Shown: positions 17,806 through 26,759 of the stretch, piece after piece
How the letters are laid out: every line of letters starts with the position of its first letter
Numbering within the stretch: position 1 is the stretch's first letter
Assembly (NCBI RefSeq): GCF_038005985.1
Contig: NZ_JBBOUI010000001.1
Location: 3,306,001-3,370,000, forward strand
Reading direction: 5' to 3'
DNA: 64,000 bases
Origin: Solibacillus sp. FSL R7-0682
GTDB taxonomy: Bacteria; Bacillota; Bacilli; Bacillales_A; Planococcaceae
Notes under the pieces: generated by a model
What the model saw: the letters and a program-made list of their open reading frames with translations, nothing else
What the model was told of the DNA's origin: nothing
Database searches by the model: none
Position numbers and translations under genes: made by a program

Positions 17806-17840
17806 GCCTCTACAACTAATCGTGTAGAGGCTATTTTAAT
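17806..17840 (+). terminator. Terminator of the LCP gene
   Basis: GCCTCTAC (17806-17813) pairs with GTAGAGGC (17824-17831), followed by TATTTTAAT. The IS remnant begins 8 bases later. Confidence 0.85.
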
Positions 17841-17927
17841 AAAAAAGGGTTCTAAGTCAAATGTCGGGGTAATGTCATAATGATTCATCAATCGGCACTA
17901 CCTTTTTGTTATTTCTAAACAAGTCCT

Positions 17928-18060
17928 TTGATTTCCATTACGGACGGACGCTTTCCGCGGGCACGACTCCAACTAACTACCAACGGGGTGCGTCCCGTTG
18001 GTAGTGGATTTTCCGCACATGCTGTTCCCGCAGGAGTCTGCCGCCCTCCATTCTAATCAA
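17928..18060. repeat. GC-rich palindromic block inside the IS remnant
   Basis: TTGATT...AATCAA arms enclose CGGACGCTTTCCGCGGGC and CCCGCAGGAGTCTGCCGCCC. A separate perfect hairpin, CTACCAACGGG/CCCGTTGGTAG, lies in the middle. The full IS copy has the same outer block with an unrelated central hairpin. Similar blocks are, from memory, widespread in Bacillaceae. Confidence 0.7.
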
Positions 18061-18065
18061 CTCTC

Positions 18066-18212
18066 TGTTAACAAAGGTGTATACCTACTTCATTATATAC
18101 TCTACTAATAGTACTTTTGCTTTGAAGTGGTCATACTTCCTAAAACCAAATAAATTACGCTTGATGACTTTTGAAGTGTTATTAATGCCCTCTAAAAAAC
18201 CATTTGAATAGG
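18066..18212 (-). pseudogene. Transposase C-terminal fragment (ISL3 type)
   Basis: The minus strand encodes SYSNGFLEGINNTSKVIK, then FGFRKYDHFKAKVLL and a stop. It aligns with the C-terminus of the transposase at 31561-32772. No start or catalytic part remains. Confidence 0.85.
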
Positions 18213-18275
18213 ATGATCTTGTGCTTTTTTTTGCACAAATTGAATAGATACCCCAACAAATATTATAGAACCAAG

Positions 18276-18312
18276 AAAAAAACCGCTCACACTAATTAGT
18301 GAACGGTTTTTT
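18276..18312 (-). terminator. Terminator of tagO
   Basis: AACCGCTCAC (18281-18290) pairs with GTGAACGGTT (18299-18308) with one mismatch. An A-rich plus strand gives the transcript T tract. It starts within a few bases of the IS right end. Confidence 0.75.
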
Positions 18313-18314
18313 GA

Positions 18315-19373
18315 TTATTTATTATTATTTTTCACTAAATTGAGCAGCGGTCTATAGTTTTTACCTGCTAAACCTATAATTTCTACAAGCAACTCAATTG
18401 CCACTAGTAATACCGCAACAATTAAAATTGCTCCCCAAACTGTTGACATTGAGAATAAAATCGAAACTACCCCAAACACTGACGCCATCGCATAAATAAT
18501 TAGCACCGTTTGACGATGTGAGAATCCTAAATCTAATAAACGGTGGTGTAAATGTGACTTGTCCGGATCTGACCATTTTTTCTTCATACGTAAACGTCGT
18601 ACAATTGCAAAGAATGTATCAGATATTGGTACACCTAGCATAATAACAGGAATTACGAACGATATAATTGCGACATTTTTAAACCCTAATAATGCAAGTA
18701 CTGCAATCATAAATCCTAAAAATAATGCACCTGTATCACCCATGAAAATTTTCGCTGGATGGAAGTTAAAGAATAAGAAGCCGATTGTCGCAGCAGCTAA
18801 AATAGCTGCCATCGCAATGACAATCCCGTTCCCCATAATCATCGCCATCGCTGCTAACGTAATTAACGCAATCGTTGAAACACCTGCAGCAAGACCATCT
18901 AAACCATCAATTAAATTAATGGCATTTGTAATTCCTACAATCCAAATAATTGTTAATGGAATTCCTAACCAACCGAATACAAGCTCCCCTGCACCGAATG
19001 GTAGGTTAATCATATCAATTTGAATGCCTCCAACAAATACTACGATGCAGGCTGCAATAATTTGCCCTAGTAGCTTTGCCTTAGCTGATATTTCGCGCAT
19101 ATCATCAATAATACCAGTAAATACAATAATGGAAGCAGCGAGTAAGATCGCATATAAATAATCTCTTTCGAAGTTTGTTACAACCTTTAATAAAATAATG
19201 CCAATCATGAACGCACCATAAATAGCTAAACCACCTAGTCGTGGCATTATGCGCGCATGAACCTTTCGATAGTTTGGGGCATCTACAGCGCCAATACGAA
19301 ACGCTAATCGTTTCACAAGCGGAGTAAGTAAAATGGCAGCAACAAATGCCACGATTAAAGACACGTAAATCAT
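18315..19373 (-). CDS. tagO: Undecaprenyl-phosphate GlcNAc-1-phosphate transferase TagO
   Basis: About 352 residues with some ten to eleven membrane segments. MraY/WecA motifs: TGIIDDMREIS, NAINLIDGLDGLAAG, IFMGDTGALFLGF and the His-rich SHLHHRLLDLGFSHRQ. It makes the lipid-linked GlcNAc that primes wall teichoic or secondary wall polymers. The start at 19373 follows AAGGAGG. An upstream in-frame ATG (19403) lacks a site. The products likely anchor the many SLH proteins here, an inference. Confidence 0.94.
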   Translation of the reverse strand: MIYVSLIVAFVAAILLTPLVKRLAFRIGAVDAPNYRKVHARIMPRLGGLAIYGAFMIGIILLKVVTNFERDYLYAILLAASIIVFTGIIDDMREISAKAKLLGQIIAACIVVFVGGIQIDMINLPFGAGELVFGWLGIPLTIIWIVGITNAINLIDGLDGLAAGVSTIALITLAAMAMIMGNGIVIAMAAILAAATIGFLFFNFHPAKIFMGDTGALFLGFMIAVLALLGFKNVAIISFVIPVIMLGVPISDTFFAIVRRLRMKKKWSDPDKSHLHHRLLDLGFSHRQTVLIIYAMASVFGVVSILFSMSTVWGAILIVAVLLVAIELLVEIIGLAGKNYRPLLNLVKNNNK

Positions 19374-19731
19374 GTCTCTCCTCCTTAATATAGTAGTATC
19401 CATTCCTTATTTCACTACTTCTCGTGCAAATAAGTCTACATTTTTATTCAAAATAAGTATAGCACGTACACTTCATAAAATATAGACATAAATCATTCCA
19501 AAAAGGTTGCAAATACTTTCCACACATTTTTCAACTCATCTTAATAATAGGATTTTTTTAATTTTCCGACTAACATCAAAAAAACATCACCTTTTTGTTA
19601 CTAATAAATCCATATTATTTCTTTAATTCCTATGATTTCCCTATTGTCTAGTAGTCATACCCAGGAAAATTTGATAAAATAATTGTGTGTCTACTATATG
19701 AAAGTAGCCCAATTTAAAGGAGAGTAAAAGC

Positions 19732-22092
19732 ATGTTCTCAATATTTAAACGTAACACAGAACAGACAAGTGCTAAAGAGTTAAAGAAGTACTACAAAACC
19801 GTAGAACAAATTAATAAGCTTGAAGCAACTTATAGCCCTATGTCTGATGAAGAACTTCAAAATATGACATTTAAATTTAAGGAACGTTTAGAAAATGGCG
19901 AAGAGCTAATAGCAATTATCCCTGATGCGTTTGCAGTCGTTCGTGAAGCTTCTAAACGTGTATTAAACATGCGCCACTTTGATGTACAGTTAATCGGTGG
20001 TCTTGTACTTACAGAAGGAAACATTGCTGAAATGCCAACAGGTGAAGGGAAAACATTAGTTGCTTCCCTACCTTCCTATGTACGTGCATTAGAAGGCAAA
20101 GGAGTTCATGTCATCACAGTGAACGATTACTTAGCAAAGCGTGACTTTGAATTAATCGGACAAATTCACCGTTTCCTCGGCTTAACAGTTGGATTAAATG
20201 TACCAATGATGGAGCCTGATGCAAAAAAAGAAGCATACAATGCAGATATTACATATGGTGTTGGAACAGAGTTTGGCTTCGACTACTTACGTGATAATAT
20301 GGCACATACAATTGGCGATAAAGTTCAACGTCCATATCACTTTGCCATTATTGATGAAGTTGACTCAGTATTAATTGACGAAGCAAAAACACCGTTAATT
20401 ATCGCAGGTAAAATGGGCGCAAATGAAGAGTTGCACCATATCGCTTCTACACTAGCAAAACGCTTCAAAATTGATGAAGACTACGATTTTGACGATGAAA
20501 CGAAAGCAACTTCTTTAACCGATCAAGGTATCGAAAAGGTTGAAGCAGCATTTGGAATCGATAATTTATATGATTTAGAGCACCAAACTCTTTATCATTA
20601 CGTAATTCAGGCTGTTCGTGCCCATGTAATGTTCGAGCGCGACGTCGATTATATTGTGCGCGAAGATAAAATTGAATTAGTCGATATGTTTACGGGCCGT
20701 ATTATGGAAGGACGTTCCCTTTCAGATGGTCTACACCAAGCTATTGAAGCTAAAGAAGGCGTAACGATTACTGAAGAAAATAAAGCACAAGCACAAGTAA
20801 CGATCCAAAACTACTTCCGCATGTACCCGAAATTATCAGGGATGACTGGTACTGCGAAAACACAAGAAAAAGAAATTTTAGAAGTATACGGCATGCGCGT
20901 AATCCAAATTCCAACGAATCGTCCGCGTCGACGTATGGACCAAACGGATATTGTATTTGAAAAGATTGAACAAAAATACGAATTTGTTGCGCAAGAAGCA
21001 TTGCGCCGACACGAAAAAGGGCAACCCGTTCTTATTGGGACAACTTCTATTTTACAATCTGAAAAAGTAGCAAGCTATTTAAAAAAATATGGACTTCAAT
21101 TCCAACTATTAAATGCTAAAACCGTAGAACAAGAGGTTGAATTAATCTCTGAAGCAGGGCAAAAAAATCGGATTACAGTAGCGACAAACATGGCCGGCCG
21201 TGGTACGGATATTGTACTAGGAGAAGGCGTAGAAGCATTAGGTGGCCTTTATGTCATCGGTACTGAGAAGCACGAAAGTCGTCGTGTTGACAATCAATTA
21301 CGAGGTCGTTCTGGACGTCAAGGTGACCCTGGTGAAAGCCAATTCATTTTATCGATTGAAGATGATATGTTTAAGCGCTTTGCCAAAGATGATGTAGAAA
21401 AATTCCGTAAGAAAATGACGGCAAACGAAATCGGTCGTATTGAAAATAAAGATGTCATCGAATTAATTGATCGTACACAGCGTATTGTTGAAGGTGCGCA
21501 CTTCTCGATGCGTGAGTATAACTTAAAATTAGATGATGTTATTAATGATCAACGTCGCGTTATCTACGATTTGCGAGATAGAGTTCTTAAAAACGAAGAA
21601 TTACTTCAGCAATTAGTGAAAATGATGACAGAAACAGTTGATTTCGCTGTACGAGAAAATGCTCCGGAAGATAAAGATATTCTAGAGTGGGATTTTGATA
21701 AAATGGAGCGTACAGTTAACTCATTATTCCTAACACCGGTAACAGTAAATCGCGATGAAACGAAAGTGAAAAAGCTATTAGAATCTATGAATCCATCTAT
21801 TAAAGAGCTAACTGAAGTTATTGAAGGATTCGAACAGAACGAACAAATTATGGCGATCATCCCTAAAGTAATGCTAAGCTTCATTGATCGCATGTGGGTA
21901 AGACATTTAGAGCAAATGGCTCACTTAAAAGAAGGAATCGGCCTTCGTCATTACCAACAAGAGGATCCAATGCGAATTTATCAACGTGAGGGCTTAGAGC
22001 TATTCGGGAAAAACTATCAAGAGCTTCGCCGTCAAATTGTAGAAGAGCTTGTTACATTTATGAAAAATATTACGTTAAACGTGGAGGAATAA
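19732..22092 (+). CDS. secA2: Accessory Sec translocase ATPase SecA2
   Basis: 786-residue SecA with Walker A MPTGEGKTLVAS, DEVDSVLIDEAKTPLI, the GMTGT motif SGMTGTAKTQEKE and NMAGRGTDIVLG. It is shorter than housekeeping SecA and ends NITLNVEE without the C-terminal zinc/SecB-binding motif. The next gene, 4 bases downstream, is an S-layer assembly (SLAP) protein. That pairing marks the SecA2 branch that exports S-layer proteins in B. anthracis relatives. AAGGAGAG precedes the ATG. Confidence 0.95.
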   Translation: MFSIFKRNTEQTSAKELKKYYKTVEQINKLEATYSPMSDEELQNMTFKFKERLENGEELIAIIPDAFAVVREASKRVLNMRHFDVQLIGGLVLTEGNIAEMPTGEGKTLVASLPSYVRALEGKGVHVITVNDYLAKRDFELIGQIHRFLGLTVGLNVPMMEPDAKKEAYNADITYGVGTEFGFDYLRDNMAHTIGDKVQRPYHFAIIDEVDSVLIDEAKTPLIIAGKMGANEELHHIASTLAKRFKIDEDYDFDDETKATSLTDQGIEKVEAAFGIDNLYDLEHQTLYHYVIQAVRAHVMFERDVDYIVREDKIELVDMFTGRIMEGRSLSDGLHQAIEAKEGVTITEENKAQAQVTIQNYFRMYPKLSGMTGTAKTQEKEILEVYGMRVIQIPTNRPRRRMDQTDIVFEKIEQKYEFVAQEALRRHEKGQPVLIGTTSILQSEKVASYLKKYGLQFQLLNAKTVEQEVELISEAGQKNRITVATNMAGRGTDIVLGEGVEALGGLYVIGTEKHESRRVDNQLRGRSGRQGDPGESQFILSIEDDMFKRFAKDDVEKFRKKMTANEIGRIENKDVIELIDRTQRIVEGAHFSMREYNLKLDDVINDQRRVIYDLRDRVLKNEELLQQLVKMMTETVDFAVRENAPEDKDILEWDFDKMERTVNSLFLTPVTVNRDETKVKKLLESMNPSIKELTEVIEGFEQNEQIMAIIPKVMLSFIDRMWVRHLEQMAHLKEGIGLRHYQQEDPMRIYQREGLELFGKNYQELRRQIVEELVTFMKNITLNVEE

Positions 22093-22095
22093 AAC

Positions 22096-22995
22096 ATGGG
22101 TTTATTCGATTTATTTAAAAAGGGCGATAAGGTCGGAAAAGATAGTGCCGTTGATTCAACATCGGTTGTAAAATCATCAGCGAAAACGTCTAACAAAGAT
22201 GCAAATCGTGATGTCGTAACAAAGCTTTCATTCCATCCAGATTGGAATGTACCGCAAGAACAAAAGTATGTGTTTAATTTCTTAGCAAATGATCTAGCAC
22301 CATTAAAACCAAATCAATTGTCGTTATCTGCTATCAATATTGAGCCAGCAAATGGTTCTTGGAATGTAAAAGCTTTTTTCCGTTCTTCATTAGCAGAAGC
22401 AATTGAGCTTGGTGAAATTGAGCTTTTAATTTTAGATAAAGATGATAATCGCTTAGCCTCACATTACTTTGATTTTAAAGAGCTTGGTGTCATTCCAGCA
22501 GAAAGTGCACGTCCTTGGATTTTCACTTTCCCTAAATCGTCTATTACTGCAGATGAAGTACCAGCAGAAGGTTGGAAAATTTCATTCAACCTACTGTCAT
22601 TACGTGGGCACCAATTAGATCTTGATGATACATGGAAAAAGCAATTACCTGAAACAGAACAGGAAAAATTAGCGGAAATCGTAAAAACATTACCAAAGCT
22701 AGGTAAAACAGAAGTAAACTTTACGGGCTTACAAGCTAAGTTAAATGAAGATAACAGCTTACACGCTTCCATCTTCATCCGTAATGGTCATGACAAGGCA
22801 ATTAACTTAGAGCAATTACCTTTAGAAATTATGGACGCTCGCGGTGTAGTTGTAGCAAAGGGGTCATTTAAATTAAACCCTGTATTAACTGTACAGCCAA
22901 ATACAACGAAACCTTGGACATTCATCTTCCCAGAGCAGCTTGTAACTCCTGAAGGAATCGACTTATCACGCTGGACTGCACGCGTACCTCAATAA
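22096..22995 (+). CDS. Accessory Sec system S-layer assembly protein (SLAP)
   Basis: 299 residues with no signal peptide, starting MGLFDLFKKGDK. It has two related domains (about residues 45-165 and 195-299). Each ends in a RPWIFTFPKS / KPWTFIFPEQ motif followed by W, the SLAP duplication pattern. It is translationally linked to secA2. SLAP proteins help SecA2 secrete S-layer proteins from the cytoplasmic side, and likely clients are the S-layer genes at 47946 and 61448. Confidence 0.9.
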   Translation: MGLFDLFKKGDKVGKDSAVDSTSVVKSSAKTSNKDANRDVVTKLSFHPDWNVPQEQKYVFNFLANDLAPLKPNQLSLSAINIEPANGSWNVKAFFRSSLAEAIELGEIELLILDKDDNRLASHYFDFKELGVIPAESARPWIFTFPKSSITADEVPAEGWKISFNLLSLRGHQLDLDDTWKKQLPETEQEKLAEIVKTLPKLGKTEVNFTGLQAKLNEDNSLHASIFIRNGHDKAINLEQLPLEIMDARGVVVAKGSFKLNPVLTVQPNTTKPWTFIFPEQLVTPEGIDLSRWTARVPQ

Positions 22996-23003
22996 CATTC
23001 TAA

Positions 23004-23044
23004 AAGGCTCATCTTGATTTTTATCTCAAGATGAGCCCTTTTTT
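23004..23044 (+). terminator. Terminator of secA2-SLAP
   Basis: GGCTCATCTTGA (23006-23017) pairs perfectly with TCAAGATGAGCC (23025-23036), then CTTTTTT. Confidence 0.9.
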
Positions 23045-23056
23045 GAACAAAATAAA

Positions 23057-23089
23057 AATCTCGCAACCTATTAATTAGGCTGCAAGATT
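23057..23089 (-). terminator. Terminator of the NlpC/P60 gene at 23116
   Basis: AATCTCGCAACCTA (23057-23070) pairs with TAGGCTGCAAGATT (23076-23089) with two mismatched or wobble positions. The plus strand is A-rich before it. Confidence 0.75.
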
Positions 23090-23115
23090 AAATTGTAGTG
23101 TGTCTAAGCTATGTA

Positions 23116-23661
23116 TTATTCTGCTTCTGGAGTATTATCTACATCGCTATGGTCTTCTACTGCAGCTACAGTTGAAGCTGAGAAGCTTGCGATTCGTTTA
23201 GCACCAACGTACTTATTTCCCCAGTAGTATTTATCGTTAATGTCTGTTTTAATTACACCTTTACTTGTAGAAGCGTGAATGAACTTTCCTGAACCAATGT
23301 AAATACCTACATGAGATACACGATTACCAGCTGTATTAAAGAATACTAAATCGCCTGGCTGTAAGTCCGCTTTCTTAATTGCTGTACCTTGTTGATACAT
23401 GCCTGAAGATGTACGATCTAATGATGTAATGCCTAATTCCTTAAATACATGTCGAACATAACCTGAGCAGTCAAATCCTTTAGAAGAAGTTCCGCCATAC
23501 GCGTAACGTACACCTATATATTTAGAAGAAATTGTTTTTAATTCGTCAACTGAGTATGCAGTTGCTGCAGAAGCGTCGTTTTCATTTCCTGGAGCGAAGA
23601 ATATGACGAATGCTGCTGCAATAGTTAATAACGTATTGCGTATAAATTTAAAATAGTTCAT
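23116..23661 (-). CDS. Secreted NlpC/P60 peptidoglycan endopeptidase
   Basis: 181 residues from ATG 23661, chosen because GGAGG lies before it and a signal peptide follows (MNYFKFIRNTLLTIAAA). The frame extends upstream without a start signal. NlpC/P60 motifs: YGGTSSKGFDCSGYV (nucleophile Cys), RVSHVGIYIGSGKFIHA (His). It hydrolyses D-Glu-diaminopimelate/Lys stem peptide bonds outside the cell. There is no wall-anchoring domain, and the acidic tail ends DVDNTPEAE. Confidence 0.9.
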   Translation of the reverse strand: MNYFKFIRNTLLTIAAAFVIFFAPGNENDASAATAYSVDELKTISSKYIGVRYAYGGTSSKGFDCSGYVRHVFKELGITSLDRTSSGMYQQGTAIKKADLQPGDLVFFNTAGNRVSHVGIYIGSGKFIHASTSKGVIKTDINDKYYWGNKYVGAKRIASFSASTVAAVEDHSDVDNTPEAE

Positions 23662-23911
23662 CGTGTTCCTCCAACGTTCGGTAATTTTCTGAAAACTTGA
23701 TTGTTTTAAGGTTAACACGATATTCCACTTTATAACATTACAGTTATGTAACAAAAGAGTTACATAAATACTATCATGTAATTAATATACATATTACTAA
23801 ATACCTTGTAAAATAACGGTAATTCCCTACTTTTGTTAACGCTTAACCGAAATTGAATGTAACATTAATGTTATATAATACATTTTTTGTAACAATTGTA
23901 ATAATCAATTG

Positions 23912-23952
23912 AAAAAGCATACCCTCAATGTATTCCGAAGGCATGCTATTTT
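23912..23952 (-). terminator. Terminator of the LysM-NlpC/P60 gene
   Basis: AGCATACC (23916-23923) pairs with GGCATGCT (23940-23947) with one wobble. A AAAAA run gives the transcript T tract. Confidence 0.7.
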
Positions 23953-23966
23953 CATAATAATAATTC

Positions 23967-24953
23967 TTACTGCAATGCATTCAATCGCTTAAATGCGACA
24001 AAACGCTCTGACCAATATTTGGTATTTAAGTTGGCGATCGCAATTCCATTTGTTCCTGCATGAATAAATTCGTCATTCCCTATATAAATTCCCATATGAG
24101 AAATCGTTGGAATGATTGTATTTTTAAAGAACACTACATCCCCAGGTAAAGGATTTTTTACTTTTATCGTATCTTCCTCAAAATACATTAAACTACTCTT
24201 TCTTGGTAAATTGACGCCAACTGAATTATAAACATAGCTTACAAAACCACTGCAATCAAAACCTTCAATTGTCGATCCACTATATTTATATGGAATGCCT
24301 AAAGCTTGCTCGGCAACTAAAAGAAGCTGCTCATATTTGCTTGCAGTTGCTGCACTAATACTCGATGTAATTTCTTTTTCACTTGCTAATTTTCGCGCAA
24401 TTGCTTCATCTGCTGTTTCTTTAAATTGAATTATCGGTTCAACATTTTCAACAGCCTTTGTTCCATCTACATTTCCAATATTACTAGGTTTATTCGTCTG
24501 AGATACTAACTTTGCATTTTGTTCAATCATAAGCTGTTGCCCTACACTAATCGCATCTGATTTTAAGCCATTCCATTGTTTCAATTCGTTGACGGACGTA
24601 TTATATTGCTTTGCGATTTTCGTTAAATTATCTCCCTTTGCCACGACATATATAACAGTTTTTTTTTCGACATTAATATTCTCTTTAACGTTATCCTTCG
24701 TTGTTGTTGTTTTATTAGTTGGAGTTACTTTATTAATAGAAGCAATGATTAATTTTTGTTGAATGTAGATTTGATCATTTGATAAGTTATTCCATTGTTT
24801 CAACTGTTGAATTGTCGTGTTGTGAGCTTTCGCAATTTTAGTCAAAGTGTCTCCCTTTTCTACTGTATACGACGCTGCTTCTACAGTAGACGCTACAAAT
24901 ACGATAGAAGAAACAGCTACTCCTGCAAGCATTACTTTCCATCCATTCTTCAT
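23967..24953 (-). CDS. LysM-LysM-NlpC/P60 peptidoglycan hydrolase
   Basis: 328 residues. A signal peptide ends near residue 27 (TVEAASYTVEKGD). Two LysM modules (~28-72 and ~105-148, each with a YxVxKGDxLTKIAK motif) bind glycan. The C-terminal NlpC/P60 domain (~205-326) has EGFDCSGFVSYV (Cys) and ISHMGIYIGNDEFIHA (His). The layout is that of LytE/LytF/CwlS-type autolysins for daughter-cell separation or elongation. Confidence 0.93.
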   Translation of the reverse strand: MKNGWKVMLAGVAVSSIVFVASTVEAASYTVEKGDTLTKIAKAHNTTIQQLKQWNNLSNDQIYIQQKLIIASINKVTPTNKTTTTKDNVKENINVEKKTVIYVVAKGDNLTKIAKQYNTSVNELKQWNGLKSDAISVGQQLMIEQNAKLVSQTNKPSNIGNVDGTKAVENVEPIIQFKETADEAIARKLASEKEITSSISAATASKYEQLLLVAEQALGIPYKYSGSTIEGFDCSGFVSYVYNSVGVNLPRKSSLMYFEEDTIKVKNPLPGDVVFFKNTIIPTISHMGIYIGNDEFIHAGTNGIAIANLNTKYWSERFVAFKRLNALQ

Positions 24954-25204
24954 TTTGAAAACTCCTTCCTTATCTGTGAAACTTATACTCCCTTCTATTT
25001 TACTTAATAACCTATTAATTTAACAACATGCTAATAGGTGGATTCTTGTATAAATATTTACATTTTGTCTCATAACATGATTCTAATCGATTTTTTTTAT
25101 TTCTTCTCGAAAACACATCATTCCTATTAATAACTAATTTTTTTAAAATTACTGGTTGATGTTTAATATTTTTATGATAAAATGAGTTCTTGTGTGATGG
25201 TTAA

Positions 25205-25219
25205 AATTTTTAGAAATTT
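25205..25219. promoter_or_regulatory. Candidate CodY box upstream of brnQ
   Basis: AATTTTTAGAAATTT matches the CodY consensus AATTTTCWGAAAATT at 13 of 15 positions, 35 bases before brnQ. A branched-chain amino acid importer is a classic CodY target. The region is AT-rich, so chance similarity is possible. Confidence 0.5.
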
Positions 25220-25253
25220 TAGTATTTTTAAAATTTAAAGGAGTACAATAAAA

Positions 25254-26573
25254 ATGAAGAGCAATACAATTTTTATCCGTGAGAATATCGCAATAGGTTT
25301 TATGTTATTTGCGTTATTTTTAGGGGCAGGTAATATCATTTTTCCACCACAGCTAGGTCAATTAGCAGGGGAAAATATTTTAGTCTCAATGATAGGATTT
25401 TTAATTACAGGGGTAGGCTTACCTCTTTTAGGTATAATCGCCGTAGCAAAAAATGGCGGGGATTTAGAAGTTCTAGCTGGACGTATTAATCCATACTTCG
25501 GCATTATTTTTACGTCAATTGTATACTTATCGATTGGTCCTTTCTTTGCAATTCCTCGTACAGGTGCCGTATCTTATTCAATCGGTGTAGCTCCCTTCTT
25601 ATCTGAGGCAATGCAGGAAAGCTGGATTCCATTATTCTTTACAACACTCATTTTCTTTGGTCTTACATTCTATTTGGCGTATAATCCAACGAAAATTGTT
25701 GACCGTGTTGGCAAAATTTTAACACCTGCTTTATTAATCGTTATTTGCTTATTAACAATTAAAGCGGTTATTACACCAATGGGCGAAATTGGTCAAGCAC
25801 AAGGAACATATATTAATAACGCATTTGGTGAGTCATTCATCCAAGGCTACTTAACAATGGACGTACTTGCATCATTAGTATTCGGAATAGTAATCGTTCA
25901 ATCCTTAATAGCACGTGGGGTTACAGATAAAGCAAAACAAATTAAAATTACAATTTTCGCAGGTATTGTAGCAGCTTTAGGTTTAGCGTTCGTTTATGTT
26001 TCACTAGGATATATTGGTGTAACAAGTACAACAGCAATCGGCTTCCATGAAGACGGCGGTACAATTATTTCATTAGCCGCTCAGCAACTTTACGGACAGG
26101 CTGGTAACATTATTTTATCGGCTACAATCATTTTAGCTTGTTTAACAACTTCGGTTGGTTTATTATCTGCAAACGCGACATTCTTCCACAAAATTTTCCC
26201 GAAAATTTCGTACCAAGTGTACTTAGTTGTTTTCGCGGTATTTAGTTTTGCGGTTTCTAACTTCGGTTTAGCAGATTTAATTAATATTTCATTACCAGTA
26301 CTTGTAGCAATTTATCCAATTGCGATCGTACTAATGGTCTTTGCATTATTCGGTAACTTATTTAACCATGCACCTAGCGTGTACGGTGTTGCATTAATTT
26401 TTACAGGTGTTGTTGCTTTATATGATGGAATTAAGCAAGCTGGCTTCAAAATTGAAGCCTATGACAAATTCCTTTCTATTTTCCCGTTCTATGAACAAGG
26501 AATTGCCTGGGTTGTCCCTGCTTTAGTAGGCGGTGTTATCGGCTATATCATCTATTTAGCAAAACGTAAATAG
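25254..26573 (+). CDS. brnQ: Branched-chain amino acid:cation symporter BrnQ
   Basis: 439 residues with about twelve hydrophobic segments. Family signatures include LFLGAGNIIFPPQLG near residue 22 and RTGAVSYSIGVAP near 101. It imports leucine, isoleucine or valine with Na+ or H+ across the membrane. AAAGGAG lies upstream of the ATG. It is monocistronic, with its own terminator, and has no link to the surrounding surface genes. Confidence 0.95.
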   Translation: MKSNTIFIRENIAIGFMLFALFLGAGNIIFPPQLGQLAGENILVSMIGFLITGVGLPLLGIIAVAKNGGDLEVLAGRINPYFGIIFTSIVYLSIGPFFAIPRTGAVSYSIGVAPFLSEAMQESWIPLFFTTLIFFGLTFYLAYNPTKIVDRVGKILTPALLIVICLLTIKAVITPMGEIGQAQGTYINNAFGESFIQGYLTMDVLASLVFGIVIVQSLIARGVTDKAKQIKITIFAGIVAALGLAFVYVSLGYIGVTSTTAIGFHEDGGTIISLAAQQLYGQAGNIILSATIILACLTTSVGLLSANATFFHKIFPKISYQVYLVVFAVFSFAVSNFGLADLINISLPVLVAIYPIAIVLMVFALFGNLFNHAPSVYGVALIFTGVVALYDGIKQAGFKIEAYDKFLSIFPFYEQGIAWVVPALVGGVIGYIIYLAKRK

Positions 26574-26596
26574 CATTTAGAATAGGTTACTTTTTG

Positions 26597-26636
26597 GGTT
26601 GTTAATTTCACTTCGGTTAAATTAACAACCTTTTTA
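26597..26636 (+). terminator. Terminator of brnQ
   Basis: GGTTGTTAATTT (26597-26608) pairs perfectly with AAATTAACAACC (26619-26630), followed by TTTTTA. Confidence 0.9.
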
Positions 26637-26759
26637 TTAATTTATTTATTCACAAAAAAATTTTAAATTTTACCCATAAATGTACAATTATGAATAGTTT
26701 TTATAGACTAAAGTGATAAACTATTATAATAGTAAGCAAATAAAATATGAGGTGAGCTC

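Larger units (their letters stand above)
17848..18272. mobile_element. Internally deleted ISL3-type element (non-autonomous remnant)
   Basis: The left end GGTTCTAAGTCAAATG and right end (ATTATAGAACC, ending 18272) match the ends of the full-length copy at 31367-32881. Between them remain a GC-rich palindromic block (17928-18060) and about 150 bases encoding only the transposase C-terminus on the minus strand (GFLEGINNTSKVIKRN). Everything upstream in the transposase is gone. It lies exactly between the LCP and tagO terminators. Confidence 0.85.

Noticed and set aside
24954-25253. T-box riboswitch before brnQ
   Set aside because: No specifier stem, T-box sequence or terminator/antiterminator pair is visible. 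A CodY box is the better guess.
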